Shown here piece after piece: positions 25,576-33,896 of a stretch of DNA of 64,000 nt. The position numbers and the translations under genes are program-made. The notes beneath the pieces are model-generated. The model searched no databases, was not told the origin of the DNA, and was given only the letters and a program-made list of their open reading frames with translations. This DNA is from JABHGY01 sp964525185 (GTDB taxonomy: Bacteria; Fidelibacterota; Marinisomatia; Marinisomatales; UBA1611), in the NCBI GenBank assembly GCA_964525185.1, contig CAZGFQ010000009.1, positions 1 through 64,000 on the forward strand, written 5' to 3'. Numbering within the stretch: position 1 is the first letter of the stretch; the number at the start of each line of letters is the position of its first letter.

Positions 25576-26681
25576 TATAAATATTCCTCATACATTGAAA
25601 GAAAATTTTCTGTTAAAGAATTCCAATTATATTTTGAATAAATAGAATTTCTATTTTCCTGAAGTCCTGTATTTGTTTTATCATTTAAGGCGTGAATGAT
25701 TGCCTCAGATAATTGTCCTACACTCCCTGGTTTCACAAGATGTAATGCTTGCACTTCAAATTGTTTCAAAGGGGGTAAGTCAGACGCAACTATCCTGCAC
25801 CCTGCCGCCATATATTCAAATAGTTTAGTGGGCGTCCCAATACGGGTAAGATGATTTGAAGCAAATGGGATTAAACCTACTTTTGCTTTAACCAAATGTT
25901 GCCATATTTCGCGGTGCGCAACTTGCCCATGCCATAAAATATTTTCACCTAGTCCCAGTGAATTGATTTTTCCTAATACAACCTGTTTATATTCTTTTGT
26001 GCGAAATGTTCCAAATAAATTCAATATAACATCCGGTGCCTTCGCTTTCACTTTTTCCATAGATTCTACTAGTTCTGTAATTCCTCTTTCTGGAGCTAAG
26101 TGACCATGATAAACTAAAATATCATTTCTATTAAATTCTAATTTAGTGTTGGGGAATAACTTCGTTTCAGGGAAATTTTCTATAATATTAGGCCGAAACC
26201 CTTGTAGGTCATAATTGCAGTTTATAATGGCCGGACTTGCTAGAATAACTTCATCAACCCATGGTAAATATTTTTTCTCTCGCTTGATCCAAAGTGTTTT
26301 TTTTAACCATTGTATAGGTTTAGGCCAATTTGAGAATGTATTAATTAATGATGGATAATCTTCATGAACATCATAAAAAATAACTGTACCAAATTTTTCT
26401 TTTGCATTTTTTGCAAGCCAAAGTAATTCTGGTTCGTGAATGTGTAATATTTTTGGCGGATTTTTTTTAAAGAGGTTTAATAGTTTTTTTTGGTATAATT
26501 CGGTTGTATTTAATTCTGGTTTAAAATTTTTATATAATTGTAAACCATCTCGTTCTATTAATTCAGTGGTTGATCTGGTAAAATATTGGACATCAAAGTT
26601 CTCCTGAATTAACAATTTTACTTGACGATGAAATATGCGTTCATCATCAGCATAATGGTGACATGACACTACGGCTATCAT
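25575..26681 (-). CDS. Family 4 glycosyltransferase
   Basis: 368 aa GT-B. The N-terminus is MIAVVSCHHYADDERIFHRQ, which is common in WbuB-like transferases, then ILHIHEPELLWLAK. The C-terminal nucleotide-sugar site shows YHGHLAPERGI, GLIPFASNHLTRIGTPTKLFEYMAAGCRIVAS with the conserved ExxAxG. It is predicted to add a sugar to a polysaccharide or glycolipid precursor. It overlaps the flippase gene by 4 nt (ATGA) and the next transferase by 1 nt. Confidence 0.88.
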   Translation of the reverse strand: MIAVVSCHHYADDERIFHRQVKLLIQENFDVQYFTRSTTELIERDGLQLYKNFKPELNTTELYQKKLLNLFKKNPPKILHIHEPELLWLAKNAKEKFGTVIFYDVHEDYPSLINTFSNWPKPIQWLKKTLWIKREKKYLPWVDEVILASPAIINCNYDLQGFRPNIIENFPETKLFPNTKLEFNRNDILVYHGHLAPERGITELVESMEKVKAKAPDVILNLFGTFRTKEYKQVVLGKINSLGLGENILWHGQVAHREIWQHLVKAKVGLIPFASNHLTRIGTPTKLFEYMAAGCRIVASDLPPLKQFEVQALHLVKPGSVGQLSEAIIHALNDKTNTGLQENRNSIYSKYNWNSLTENFLSMYEEYL

Positions 26682-28096
26682 TGAATTAAACTTTTTACTC
26701 CCATTCTTTCTTCATTGTTAATAATCAAACTATACCAAATCAACGGATAAAGCATGATAACTCCAAGGCGTTCCGCGGGATTAAAAGAATATTGTATTGA
26801 TATAAGAATAAACAGGATTGGGAAGAAAATGGCACGCCAATTATAGGATATTTTATACGATTTATTATTTACAAGGAATATGGTAATACTCATACCTATA
26901 AATGCTAAAATCACAGCATAAGCAGCACCAATTTCACCCAATATTGGAATGAATACGTACCCAGCCACAATCATAATTATTGCACCAACAACTCTAAATA
27001 TTGGCACCCATTTTGTTTTTTCATTTTTATAAATACCCGGTAACTGCAATACATATACTCCAAAAAAGAAATAACCAATCAAAATAGCCGAAACAATCGG
27101 CTCGCAAGACCAAAATTCACTCCCAATTAATGATTTCCCTGCAATCGAAAGCCTCATTATTGATGGAACCCACATTATAACAATAAGGATTAAGAATCCT
27201 AGGATGCCTAAAAATATGGATGTTATTTTAGAAAAGTCTGATCGTGCGCCTTTTTCTTTTATCCTTTTTAAAAAATAGGGCGTCCACCCCATGTTAAATC
27301 CCATAACAACAACAAGTCCTAACATTCCAAGTTTTTTCCCCGCTGAATACAGTCCAACTGCGGATGTATCTGCTAACCACTCTAATAAATACCTGTCCGA
27401 TAATTCCATTACCATCGTAAAGAGACCTGCAGGTAAAAATGGTAATGCAAATAATAATACATCCTTAAATATTTTTTTATCAAATGATTGTAGATTTATT
27501 CGGTTATAAATAATGGGTAACGTTAAAAGAAATATTAAGCCTGAAGCAACTATATTTGCTTCAAATACTCCCTGGACGCCTTTCATTAAGTAAATCACAA
27601 AATATATATTTAACCCCATAGTTACAAATACGTTTAACAAACTCAAGGATATATATATAATAGGTCTTTGTTCTGATCTCAACAACAACATAGGAAGATT
27701 CCATATAGAATCGAAAAATAAAATGATAGCAATATAAGATAACCAATTTGAATCTGTTGAGCCTAAAATGATTGGCGCTAATGGTTCTCGGAATACATAC
27801 AACAAAAAGGAAATAGATAACCCGGTTACAAATTGAGACAGAATGATAACGGTAATATGTTTCTTTCGTCTATTACCATTCTCCTGCACTGAATATTTCA
27901 TTAAAGCGGTATCCATGCCATATCGATAGAATACCATGGAAAACCCAATAAATGCATAAGCAAGAGATAGAGTTCCATATTGGTCCGTTGTGAATACATG
28001 TGTGTACATCGGCAACAATAGGAACGTAACAAGTCGTGTTAAAATATGACCAATGCCATAAATCAACGATTGTTTACCAAGGGACTTTATTGACAT
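26678..28096 (-). CDS. Wzx-like polysaccharide flippase (MOP superfamily)
   Basis: 472 aa, about 12-14 membrane segments. The start MSIKSLGKQSLIYGIGHILTRLVTFLLLPMYTHVF and AYAFIGFSMVFYRYGMDTALMKY are typical of the polysaccharide transporter (PST/Wzx) family. It would flip lipid-linked glycan units to the periplasmic face. It starts 4 nt after the FemAB-like gene and overlaps the following glycosyltransferase by 4 nt, all in one operon. Confidence 0.88.
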   Translation of the reverse strand: MSIKSLGKQSLIYGIGHILTRLVTFLLLPMYTHVFTTDQYGTLSLAYAFIGFSMVFYRYGMDTALMKYSVQENGNRRKKHITVIILSQFVTGLSISFLLYVFREPLAPIILGSTDSNWLSYIAIILFFDSIWNLPMLLLRSEQRPIIYISLSLLNVFVTMGLNIYFVIYLMKGVQGVFEANIVASGLIFLLTLPIIYNRINLQSFDKKIFKDVLLFALPFLPAGLFTMVMELSDRYLLEWLADTSAVGLYSAGKKLGMLGLVVVMGFNMGWTPYFLKRIKEKGARSDFSKITSIFLGILGFLILIVIMWVPSIMRLSIAGKSLIGSEFWSCEPIVSAILIGYFFFGVYVLQLPGIYKNEKTKWVPIFRVVGAIIMIVAGYVFIPILGEIGAAYAVILAFIGMSITIFLVNNKSYKISYNWRAIFFPILFILISIQYSFNPAERLGVIMLYPLIWYSLIINNEERMGVKSLIQ

Positions 28097-28100
28097 ATAT

Positions 28101-29069
28101 TTATGGTAGTATTAACTCAAGAGTGTCTCTGAAAATTCCGCTGGAGCCAAAATTTTCCTTGAATCTACCAAGCCCCATATTCGGTTCTTCATTGACCGTA
28201 AATATTCCGAAATCAAAACAATGAAATTGCTTTTTAATTGCCCATTCAAACGTTTTATAGAATAATAAATTAACCGCGCGATAGTCCTGATATTGTTCGT
28301 CGTGGCTAATATAAAAGGCTAGAACAACACGTTGGTTAACAATGAAGTTTACAACACCGGCAATCATTGTATTATCCACATAAGCGGCAAGGAGGTGAAT
28401 ATCTTCCGGATAAATATCGTGGAGATGTTTTAATTCTGCTAATGTATGCGTTGGCATTACATCGTGTCGAATTTTTAAGTTTTTCTCCAGAATTTTATAA
28501 AAAGAATCAAAATCATTTGATTGCCTTACTTCAACACCCATTTTGATGGCTTTCTTTACTGCGCGCCTATGTGTCTCTTTAAACTTATTTAAGTTTTTGT
28601 CCATAGCATCTTCCAAAAACAAGACACTTGTTATTTCTCGTTTAGTGTATTTAAAGCCATTTTTTAATAAAGTGAAGTCTAAATAATTCGATGGGCGTTT
28701 TTGATAAACAATAGGCGGAAGTGTTATTCGGATTCCATTAAAATGATTCTCTTTTGAATATTGAATTAATGATTCCGTCAACAGGAATGAATCAGCAATA
28801 GACAAATTTTCAGGAACAACTAAAGAACCCATCGAAGCACCTGGGTGTGAAATTAGCCATTTTTCATTATTTATTATTTTCTCTGCAGCAGGGAATACAA
28901 CGAACGGGGAATTCTTTTTTAAAAATAGAAGACTTGAATCTTTAAAACGATTTGGTGGATGGTATCCTAAAAATTCGCGAAAATGGAAAATTGTTCCATT
29001 GTTAGCATCAGAAACTATAGCATTCCAATGGTCGCTATCGTTCGATTTGAATGGCTTAATTGTTATCAT
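28101..29069 (-). CDS. FemAB/GNAT-superfamily acyl- or aminoacyltransferase in glycan cluster
   Basis: 322 aa from the ATG at 29069 (MITIKPFKSNDSDHWNAIV); the frame continues further upstream but without conserved sequence. It has two GNAT-like halves: an N-terminal region with HPGASMGSLVVPENLS and a C-terminal Acetyltransf_6-like region with FKETHRRAVKKAIKMGVEV, MIAGVVNFIVNQRVVLAFYI and LFYKTFEWAIKKQFHCFDFG. Relatives add amino acids to peptidoglycan bridges or acyl/aminoacyl groups to surface glycans. The position before a flippase and three glycosyltransferases favours glycan decoration. It diverges from eno with a 97-nt intergenic region. Confidence 0.75.
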   Translation of the reverse strand: MITIKPFKSNDSDHWNAIVSDANNGTIFHFREFLGYHPPNRFKDSSLLFLKKNSPFVVFPAAEKIINNEKWLISHPGASMGSLVVPENLSIADSFLLTESLIQYSKENHFNGIRITLPPIVYQKRPSNYLDFTLLKNGFKYTKREITSVLFLEDAMDKNLNKFKETHRRAVKKAIKMGVEVRQSNDFDSFYKILEKNLKIRHDVMPTHTLAELKHLHDIYPEDIHLLAAYVDNTMIAGVVNFIVNQRVVLAFYISHDEQYQDYRAVNLLFYKTFEWAIKKQFHCFDFGIFTVNEEPNMGLGRFKENFGSSGIFRDTLELILP

Positions 29070-29166
29070 TGAATAAAAATGTTGAAAAAAGTTGAAAGTT
29101 CCAATTAGGGAGTTGGATATATTTACCACTTGAATCTAATTTGACCAGCTATTTTTAAGGAGAAAA

Positions 29167-30456
29167 ATGTTGAAATCACACATAAAAAATATTCATGCGC
29201 GAGAAATCTTAGATTCTAGAGGGAATCCAACGGTTGAGGTAGACCTAACACTTAATGATGGAAGCTTTAGTCGAGCTGCTGTTCCTTCCGGTGCATCCAC
29301 TGGAGAATATGAAGCTAATGAACTTCGAGACGGGGATCAAAACCGATTTCTTGGTAAAGGTGTTTTAAATGCAGTTACAAATATTAATACTAAAATTGCA
29401 CCAGAATTAGTGGGGCAAGACGTAACTCACCAAGAAGGTGTTGACCAAAAAATGCTCGACCTTGATGGGACTGAAAATAAGTCCAATTTGGGTGCTAATG
29501 CATTATTAGGCGTTTCCATGGCAGCTGCTAAAGCGTCCGCAATTACGCAAGGAATCCCATTATATCAATCATTTCAATCAAATGGAAATTTCTCGTTGCC
29601 TGTTCCAATGATGAATATCCTCAACGGAGGAAGCCATGCAGATAACAATGTCGATATACAAGAATTCATGGTTTTTCCTTTTGGTGCCGAATCTTTTTCT
29701 CATGCGCTACGTATGGGAACAGAAGTTTTTCATCATCTAAAATCTGTTTTAAAATCAAACGGGCTTAATACATCTGTCGGTGATGAGGGTGGCTTTGCGC
29801 CAAATCTTGGGTCAAATGAAGAAGCTATTGATGTTATACTGGAAGCGATAAGTCGCGCTGGGTATGAACCTGGGAAAGATATCTTTTTAGCTCTTGATGT
29901 TGCTTCGAGTGAAATATATAAAGATGGCGTTTATCATCTTTCATCAGAAAACAAAATTCTTTCTTCTAGCGAAATGATTCAATTTTTGAAGAATTTATCC
30001 GATAAATACCCTATTGTTTCAATAGAAGATGGATTAGATGAAAATGACTGGGATGGTTGGGCAACACTTCAATCTACAATCGGGGATACTATCCAAATTG
30101 TTGGTGACGATCTAACCGTTACAAATATTACTCGTTTACAAAGAGCAATTGATGATAAATCAATGAATGCTATTTTGATTAAACTAAATCAAATTGGAAC
30201 AGTAACAGAAACAATTAAAGCTGTTGAAATGGCTAGAAACAATGGAATGGGTGCTGTTATTTCTCATCGATCAGGCGAAACGGAAGATACAACTATTGCT
30301 GATTTCTCTGTTGCCATGGGAATGGGACAAATAAAAACAGGTTCAGCATCTAGAACAGATCGAATTTGTAAATACAATCAATTGCTTCGCATCGAAGAGG
30401 CGTTGGGGAATAATGCTGTATTTCCATCTATGGAGGTTCTTGGTCATAATCGATGA
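29167..30456 (+). CDS. eno: Enolase
   Basis: 429 aa. It has the N-terminal AREILDSRGNPTVEVD, the flexible loop GASTGEYEA, metal ligands Asp in LALDVASSE, Glu in SIEDGLDEND and Asp in VGDDLTVTN, the catalytic Lys in ILIKLNQIGT, and the C-terminal signature SHRSGETEDT. It converts 2-phosphoglycerate to phosphoenolpyruvate. A clear Shine-Dalgarno AAGGAGA lies at 29157-29163. It overlaps the following ftsB-like gene by 4 nt (ATGA). Confidence 0.98.
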   Translation: MLKSHIKNIHAREILDSRGNPTVEVDLTLNDGSFSRAAVPSGASTGEYEANELRDGDQNRFLGKGVLNAVTNINTKIAPELVGQDVTHQEGVDQKMLDLDGTENKSNLGANALLGVSMAAAKASAITQGIPLYQSFQSNGNFSLPVPMMNILNGGSHADNNVDIQEFMVFPFGAESFSHALRMGTEVFHHLKSVLKSNGLNTSVGDEGGFAPNLGSNEEAIDVILEAISRAGYEPGKDIFLALDVASSEIYKDGVYHLSSENKILSSSEMIQFLKNLSDKYPIVSIEDGLDENDWDGWATLQSTIGDTIQIVGDDLTVTNITRLQRAIDDKSMNAILIKLNQIGTVTETIKAVEMARNNGMGAVISHRSGETEDTTIADFSVAMGMGQIKTGSASRTDRICKYNQLLRIEEALGNNAVFPSMEVLGHNR

Positions 30457-30809
30457 GTCAGTATAATAAACTGAAGCGAAGGCGAAAACCTCGAAGCTTG
30501 AGAAAAGATGCAAATTATGCTCAAAAGCAATTTGTTAGAGGAATATTTATACTCGTTGCTGTTACGCTTCTCATTATTTTTATTTTTGGAAATCACGGCT
30601 TATTGCAATTGTACCGTCTAAAAAGTGAACGCGAAAATATTCAAAATTATATTTCTGAACTTCGCCAAGAAAGAGAATCGTTAAAGGTTGAAAAAAATAG
30701 ATTAGAAAACGATCTAGAGTACATTGAAAAACTAGCTCGCGAAAAATTCCGAATGGTAAAAAAAGGTGAAAAAATATTTAAAGTTATAAGACCGGATTCC
30801 ACGCCATGA
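30453..30809 (+). CDS. ftsB: Septum formation initiator FtsB/DivIC-like protein
   Basis: 118 aa bitopic protein: a basic cytoplasmic N-terminus (KLKRRRKPRSLRKD), one membrane helix (about 32-48, GIFILVAVTLLIIFIFG), and a periplasmic coiled coil (about 55-100, LKSERENIQNYISELRQERE) ending in the family motif LAREKFRMVKKGEKIF. It would act in the FtsBLQ division complex. Coupling with eno (ATGA) is a common arrangement. Its 3' end overlaps the convergent gene by 26 nt. Confidence 0.88.
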   Translation: MSQYNKLKRRRKPRSLRKDANYAQKQFVRGIFILVAVTLLIIFIFGNHGLLQLYRLKSERENIQNYISELRQERESLKVEKNRLENDLEYIEKLAREKFRMVKKGEKIFKVIRPDSTP

Positions 30810-31872
30810 TTCTACGGGATTCTATCGCACCAGATGAATCATGAACCGTTTTTTGTAATTCATTCAACCTTGGCCAATAATCTATAAAAATTGCTTTTTT
30901 GTATTCTCCGTTTTTATTGAAATGATATATTTCAAATGGAAATTGGTCTTTATTATTATAAATAAGATGGCTCCCCGCAAGTGTATTATCGCTTCTAAAA
31001 TAAGATGAACGTATTTTTTCAAAATATCCGTCTTTCTTATCCATCATTTTATACGATATTTTATAATGATAATACAATATACCATTTTCATCATATATAG
31101 ATACATTTTCTGGCCGCCCATCTCTTCTTGTTTTAAAACGGGCAACCCAGTTTAATCTTACATCGCTTAAAATATCAGAAAATAGAATGGAATCAATATC
31201 TGTTAATCTATTATTCTGAAAGAATGAAATATAATATTCGTATCGTGTCCCCTTTTTTGACCATTTATAATTCCACACATACTGTAGGATATGATTTTTA
31301 TCAAAAAAGGACACTTTTTTAATTCGCCCATCTTTGTTTAATTGGGCTTCGTAAAATGGTTTTTTGAAAAACCATTCAACTGTATTTCTTTCTTCGAGCC
31401 GAACTTTATATGGGTCCCATTTCCCAAAATATCCTTTTGTATGATTAATGTTTTTTAAATTTTCTAGATCCTTAACAACAAACTTAATGGATTGGGGTTT
31501 ACTATCGTGAATCCGAACTGTATCATGTACAGTAACAATAACTTCACGATCGACAAATACAATGTCAGGTGATAGTGTAACTAATTTATCTTCTTTTGGT
31601 TTCCCTGAGAATGGGCTCCATTTGGGTAATTTAAATAAAGATCGTAATCTTCCTTTTTTGCCTTTATTAAACTGGATATCCACTATTTCATTCTCAGATG
31701 AATAAGTTACAGTATAGTGCGGTTTACGAATTAATTGATCTTCTAATCTTTCTTCATTCCAATCAATTTTATTATTTTTATCAATAAGGAAATATCGTGT
31801 AGTATCTTGTTGCGAATATAAAAAGCTACATAGAATTAAAAAGTTTATTGTGGTAAATACAATTCGAAGCAT
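30784..31872 (-). CDS. Secreted protein of unknown function
   Basis: 362 aa. The signal peptide MLRIVFTTINFLILCSFLYS is followed by QQDTTRYF. The mature part is rich in Tyr, Lys and Asp with repeated toxin-like YD/MORN-like short strands (KVSFFDKNHILQYVWNYKW, NVSIYDENGILYYHYKISY and AGSHLIYNNKDQFPFEIYHF). These look like tandem beta hairpins of the type D/N-x-x-G-x-L found in MORN-variant proteins. No catalytic motif is seen. It is last in the dnaG-PEGA operon, 20 nt after the preceding gene, and its 3' end overlaps ftsB by 26 nt on the opposite strand. Confidence 0.65.
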   Translation of the reverse strand: MLRIVFTTINFLILCSFLYSQQDTTRYFLIDKNNKIDWNEERLEDQLIRKPHYTVTYSSENEIVDIQFNKGKKGRLRSLFKLPKWSPFSGKPKEDKLVTLSPDIVFVDREVIVTVHDTVRIHDSKPQSIKFVVKDLENLKNINHTKGYFGKWDPYKVRLEERNTVEWFFKKPFYEAQLNKDGRIKKVSFFDKNHILQYVWNYKWSKKGTRYEYYISFFQNNRLTDIDSILFSDILSDVRLNWVARFKTRRDGRPENVSIYDENGILYYHYKISYKMMDKKDGYFEKIRSSYFRSDNTLAGSHLIYNNKDQFPFEIYHFNKNGEYKKAIFIDYWPRLNELQKTVHDSSGAIESRRIMAWNPVL

Positions 31873-31892
31873 TAATCCGCCTTAAAAAGGAA

Positions 31893-32753
31893 TTATGCCA
31901 TTCCCCAGCTTAGAAGGACTATTAATAGAAAAAACATACCGAACCCAATCCATGCACCAGATTTGACTTTATTTTGATAATCGTAGACATCTTCATCTAA
32001 AGATTGATACCTTAATACAATTTCTTCTGTTTTTCCTTCATCCACATATACATCCAAAATGCCCATTCTTAAAATATCATCTAACATTTTATCTTTTGGT
32101 GATTTCGGTGAATCCATCTGAGTTGGATCGCCCGGGAAATAACCAATTTTATGCCAACCAGGGAAAACATCAACATCATGTTTGATTGGTGTATGTCCCA
32201 CATAAATTCCATCAACATAAATAGGTAAATCGGGAGTATCACATAAAATAGTCACATATGTTCTAACTCGTTCTTCTTTGTACGTTGATGGATGTTTCCA
32301 TTTCTTTTGATTAAAATCTTCTTTAGTTGGTAAAATAAATGATTGGGTGATTTCATCATCTTCAACTCGATCAACATTTTCATCACCCCAAAATACAATC
32401 ACCTGAACTAAAGATGTATCAGGGAAAAAAGCAAAATCAAAGCTGGTGATTTTTTTTGCTAAATGAATTGAAAGCGTCGTTGATGTTTCAACAAAATGTG
32501 ATGATATATCTAATGCAGGATATTCAAATGTTTGAGATAAAATATCTTCTGATGGTGGAATAACATCTTCCATTTCTATGTTGAGCCAATTAACGCGATC
32601 TATCCATCCTGAAATTTTATCCGCTTGAATTGGGTCAGTTGTATTAATTGTTAAAATGATATTGTCTAGTTTTGTCTCTACTGATATGCCAACAATACCA
32701 TTACCAAATAATTGGCTATATAATAAAACATAAAATAAAAATCGTTTATACAT
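31893..32753 (-). CDS. PEGA-domain envelope protein with AMIN-like N-terminus and C-terminal membrane helix
   Basis: 286 aa. It has a signal peptide (MYKRFLFYVLLYSQLFGNG), an AMIN-like beta domain (about 22-125, with NIILTINTTDPI and GWIDRVNWLNIEM), and a PEGA domain (about 155-200, YVTILCDTPDLPIYVDGIYV then GHTPIKHDVDVFPGWHKIGY). The C-terminal membrane helix SGAWIGFGMFFLLIVLLSW is at about 265-283. AMIN and PEGA modules bind envelope components and glycans, so this looks like a periplasmic surface protein anchored at its C-terminus. It is paralogous in layout to the upstream gene. Confidence 0.75.
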   Translation of the reverse strand: MYKRFLFYVLLYSQLFGNGIVGISVETKLDNIILTINTTDPIQADKISGWIDRVNWLNIEMEDVIPPSEDILSQTFEYPALDISSHFVETSTTLSIHLAKKITSFDFAFFPDTSLVQVIVFWGDENVDRVEDDEITQSFILPTKEDFNQKKWKHPSTYKEERVRTYVTILCDTPDLPIYVDGIYVGHTPIKHDVDVFPGWHKIGYFPGDPTQMDSPKSPKDKMLDDILRMGILDVYVDEGKTEEIVLRYQSLDEDVYDYQNKVKSGAWIGFGMFFLLIVLLSWGMA

Positions 32754-32819
32754 GATTATAAATTAATTCCTGTTTTTATTTCACCCATGTGGAATAAATA
32801 GTTTGGGGACATTCCTATA

Positions 32820-33896
32820 TTAATTGGAATGTGTTTTATCTTTTTTAGGCTCTTCAGGTAACGTAAATACTAACTTTTGAGTTTTGCCGCCGGGGATATA
32901 TACTTCTTTTTCATTCGGTACTTGAATAGAATACATATCTGAAACCATGTTTTTTGGTACATTTAATTCTATTTTATGATAACCCGGTTCAATAATTATC
33001 CCATCATTAATAGGTGTTTTCCCTATAATATCTCCATCTATTGTAACCGTAATTCCATCAACATTACATAATATTTTTATTTTTGATTCTTCAGCAGTAG
33101 ATGGGGAAAAATAAGTTTGTTTTGGGAATTTTGGTGAAAACTCAGCTCCATCTATCCCAATTGTCTTTTTTGTAACAACGCGCTTTTCAGAAAAATTAGT
33201 GGCCGATTTTAAATCGTTAGACTTATTTGATTTAATAGCTTTTTTGGGTACAGCTTTTTTCTTAGCCTTTTTCTTCTTCTTTTTAACGGGGTCAACTTTT
33301 GGCTTTCCTTCTTTAGATCCAGGAACAGCATTTGTACTATACCAATCACCATACCATACAAAATATTGATCTTCCCCATATTTAGATCTTGCGTCCCAAA
33401 AAGATTCTTCGAAAGCTTTTCCTCTAAATTCATTTTTTTGAATTGTAATAATTTCACTTGCTATGCTACCTGCTGCTTCTTGAATACGGTCAATTTTTTC
33501 TCCGTCCATTTTATTTCTTAGTTGAACAAGAATTACAGGGTGGGTTTTTGAGTGGTATATTTTAAATGACGAAACAGAATCTTCTAAAAAAAATCCTATC
33601 TGGGATGATTCGGGATTTTCAATTGCCTCAATTTCTAGTACGGGCGGTTCAATATCAATCTTTCCCACATTCTCTGCGTTAACTCCAACACCGCTCAATG
33701 TGAGGTAAAACCAATTTGACGTGGATATCCAACCGGTAATGTCCTCAAGGCTAATTAGCTGAGTAAACCTGAGTCGTATTAATGTTCCGTTACTCTTTTT
33801 GTGGTATGAAAGTTCCTTGATCCGGTTATTGGACGCCCCAAAAACAAGAGTCATGACAAAAAGAGATAAAATAATATATTTAATTCGTGAGTTCAT
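32820..33896 (-). CDS. PEGA-domain envelope protein with AMIN-like N-terminus and lysine-rich linker
   Basis: 358 aa. A signal peptide (MNSRIKYIILSLFVMTLVFG) precedes an AMIN-like domain (about 22-130, NGTLIRLRF then SNWFYLTLSG, very similar to the amidase at 18726-20213). Then come a conserved aromatic stretch (FWDARSKYGEDQYFVWYGDW), a strongly basic linker (KKKKKKAKKKAVPKKAIK) and a C-terminal PEGA domain (DGITVTIDGDIIGKTPINDG, PGYHKIEL). It is probably periplasmic. Its start overlaps the dnaG stop by 17 nt. The function is not known; an envelope-binding role is inferred from the domains. Confidence 0.75.
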   Translation of the reverse strand: MNSRIKYIILSLFVMTLVFGASNNRIKELSYHKKSNGTLIRLRFTQLISLEDITGWISTSNWFYLTLSGVGVNAENVGKIDIEPPVLEIEAIENPESSQIGFFLEDSVSSFKIYHSKTHPVILVQLRNKMDGEKIDRIQEAAGSIASEIITIQKNEFRGKAFEESFWDARSKYGEDQYFVWYGDWYSTNAVPGSKEGKPKVDPVKKKKKKAKKKAVPKKAIKSNKSNDLKSATNFSEKRVVTKKTIGIDGAEFSPKFPKQTYFSPSTAEESKIKILCNVDGITVTIDGDIIGKTPINDGIIIEPGYHKIELNVPKNMVSDMYSIQVPNEKEVYIPGGKTQKLVFTLPEEPKKDKTHSN

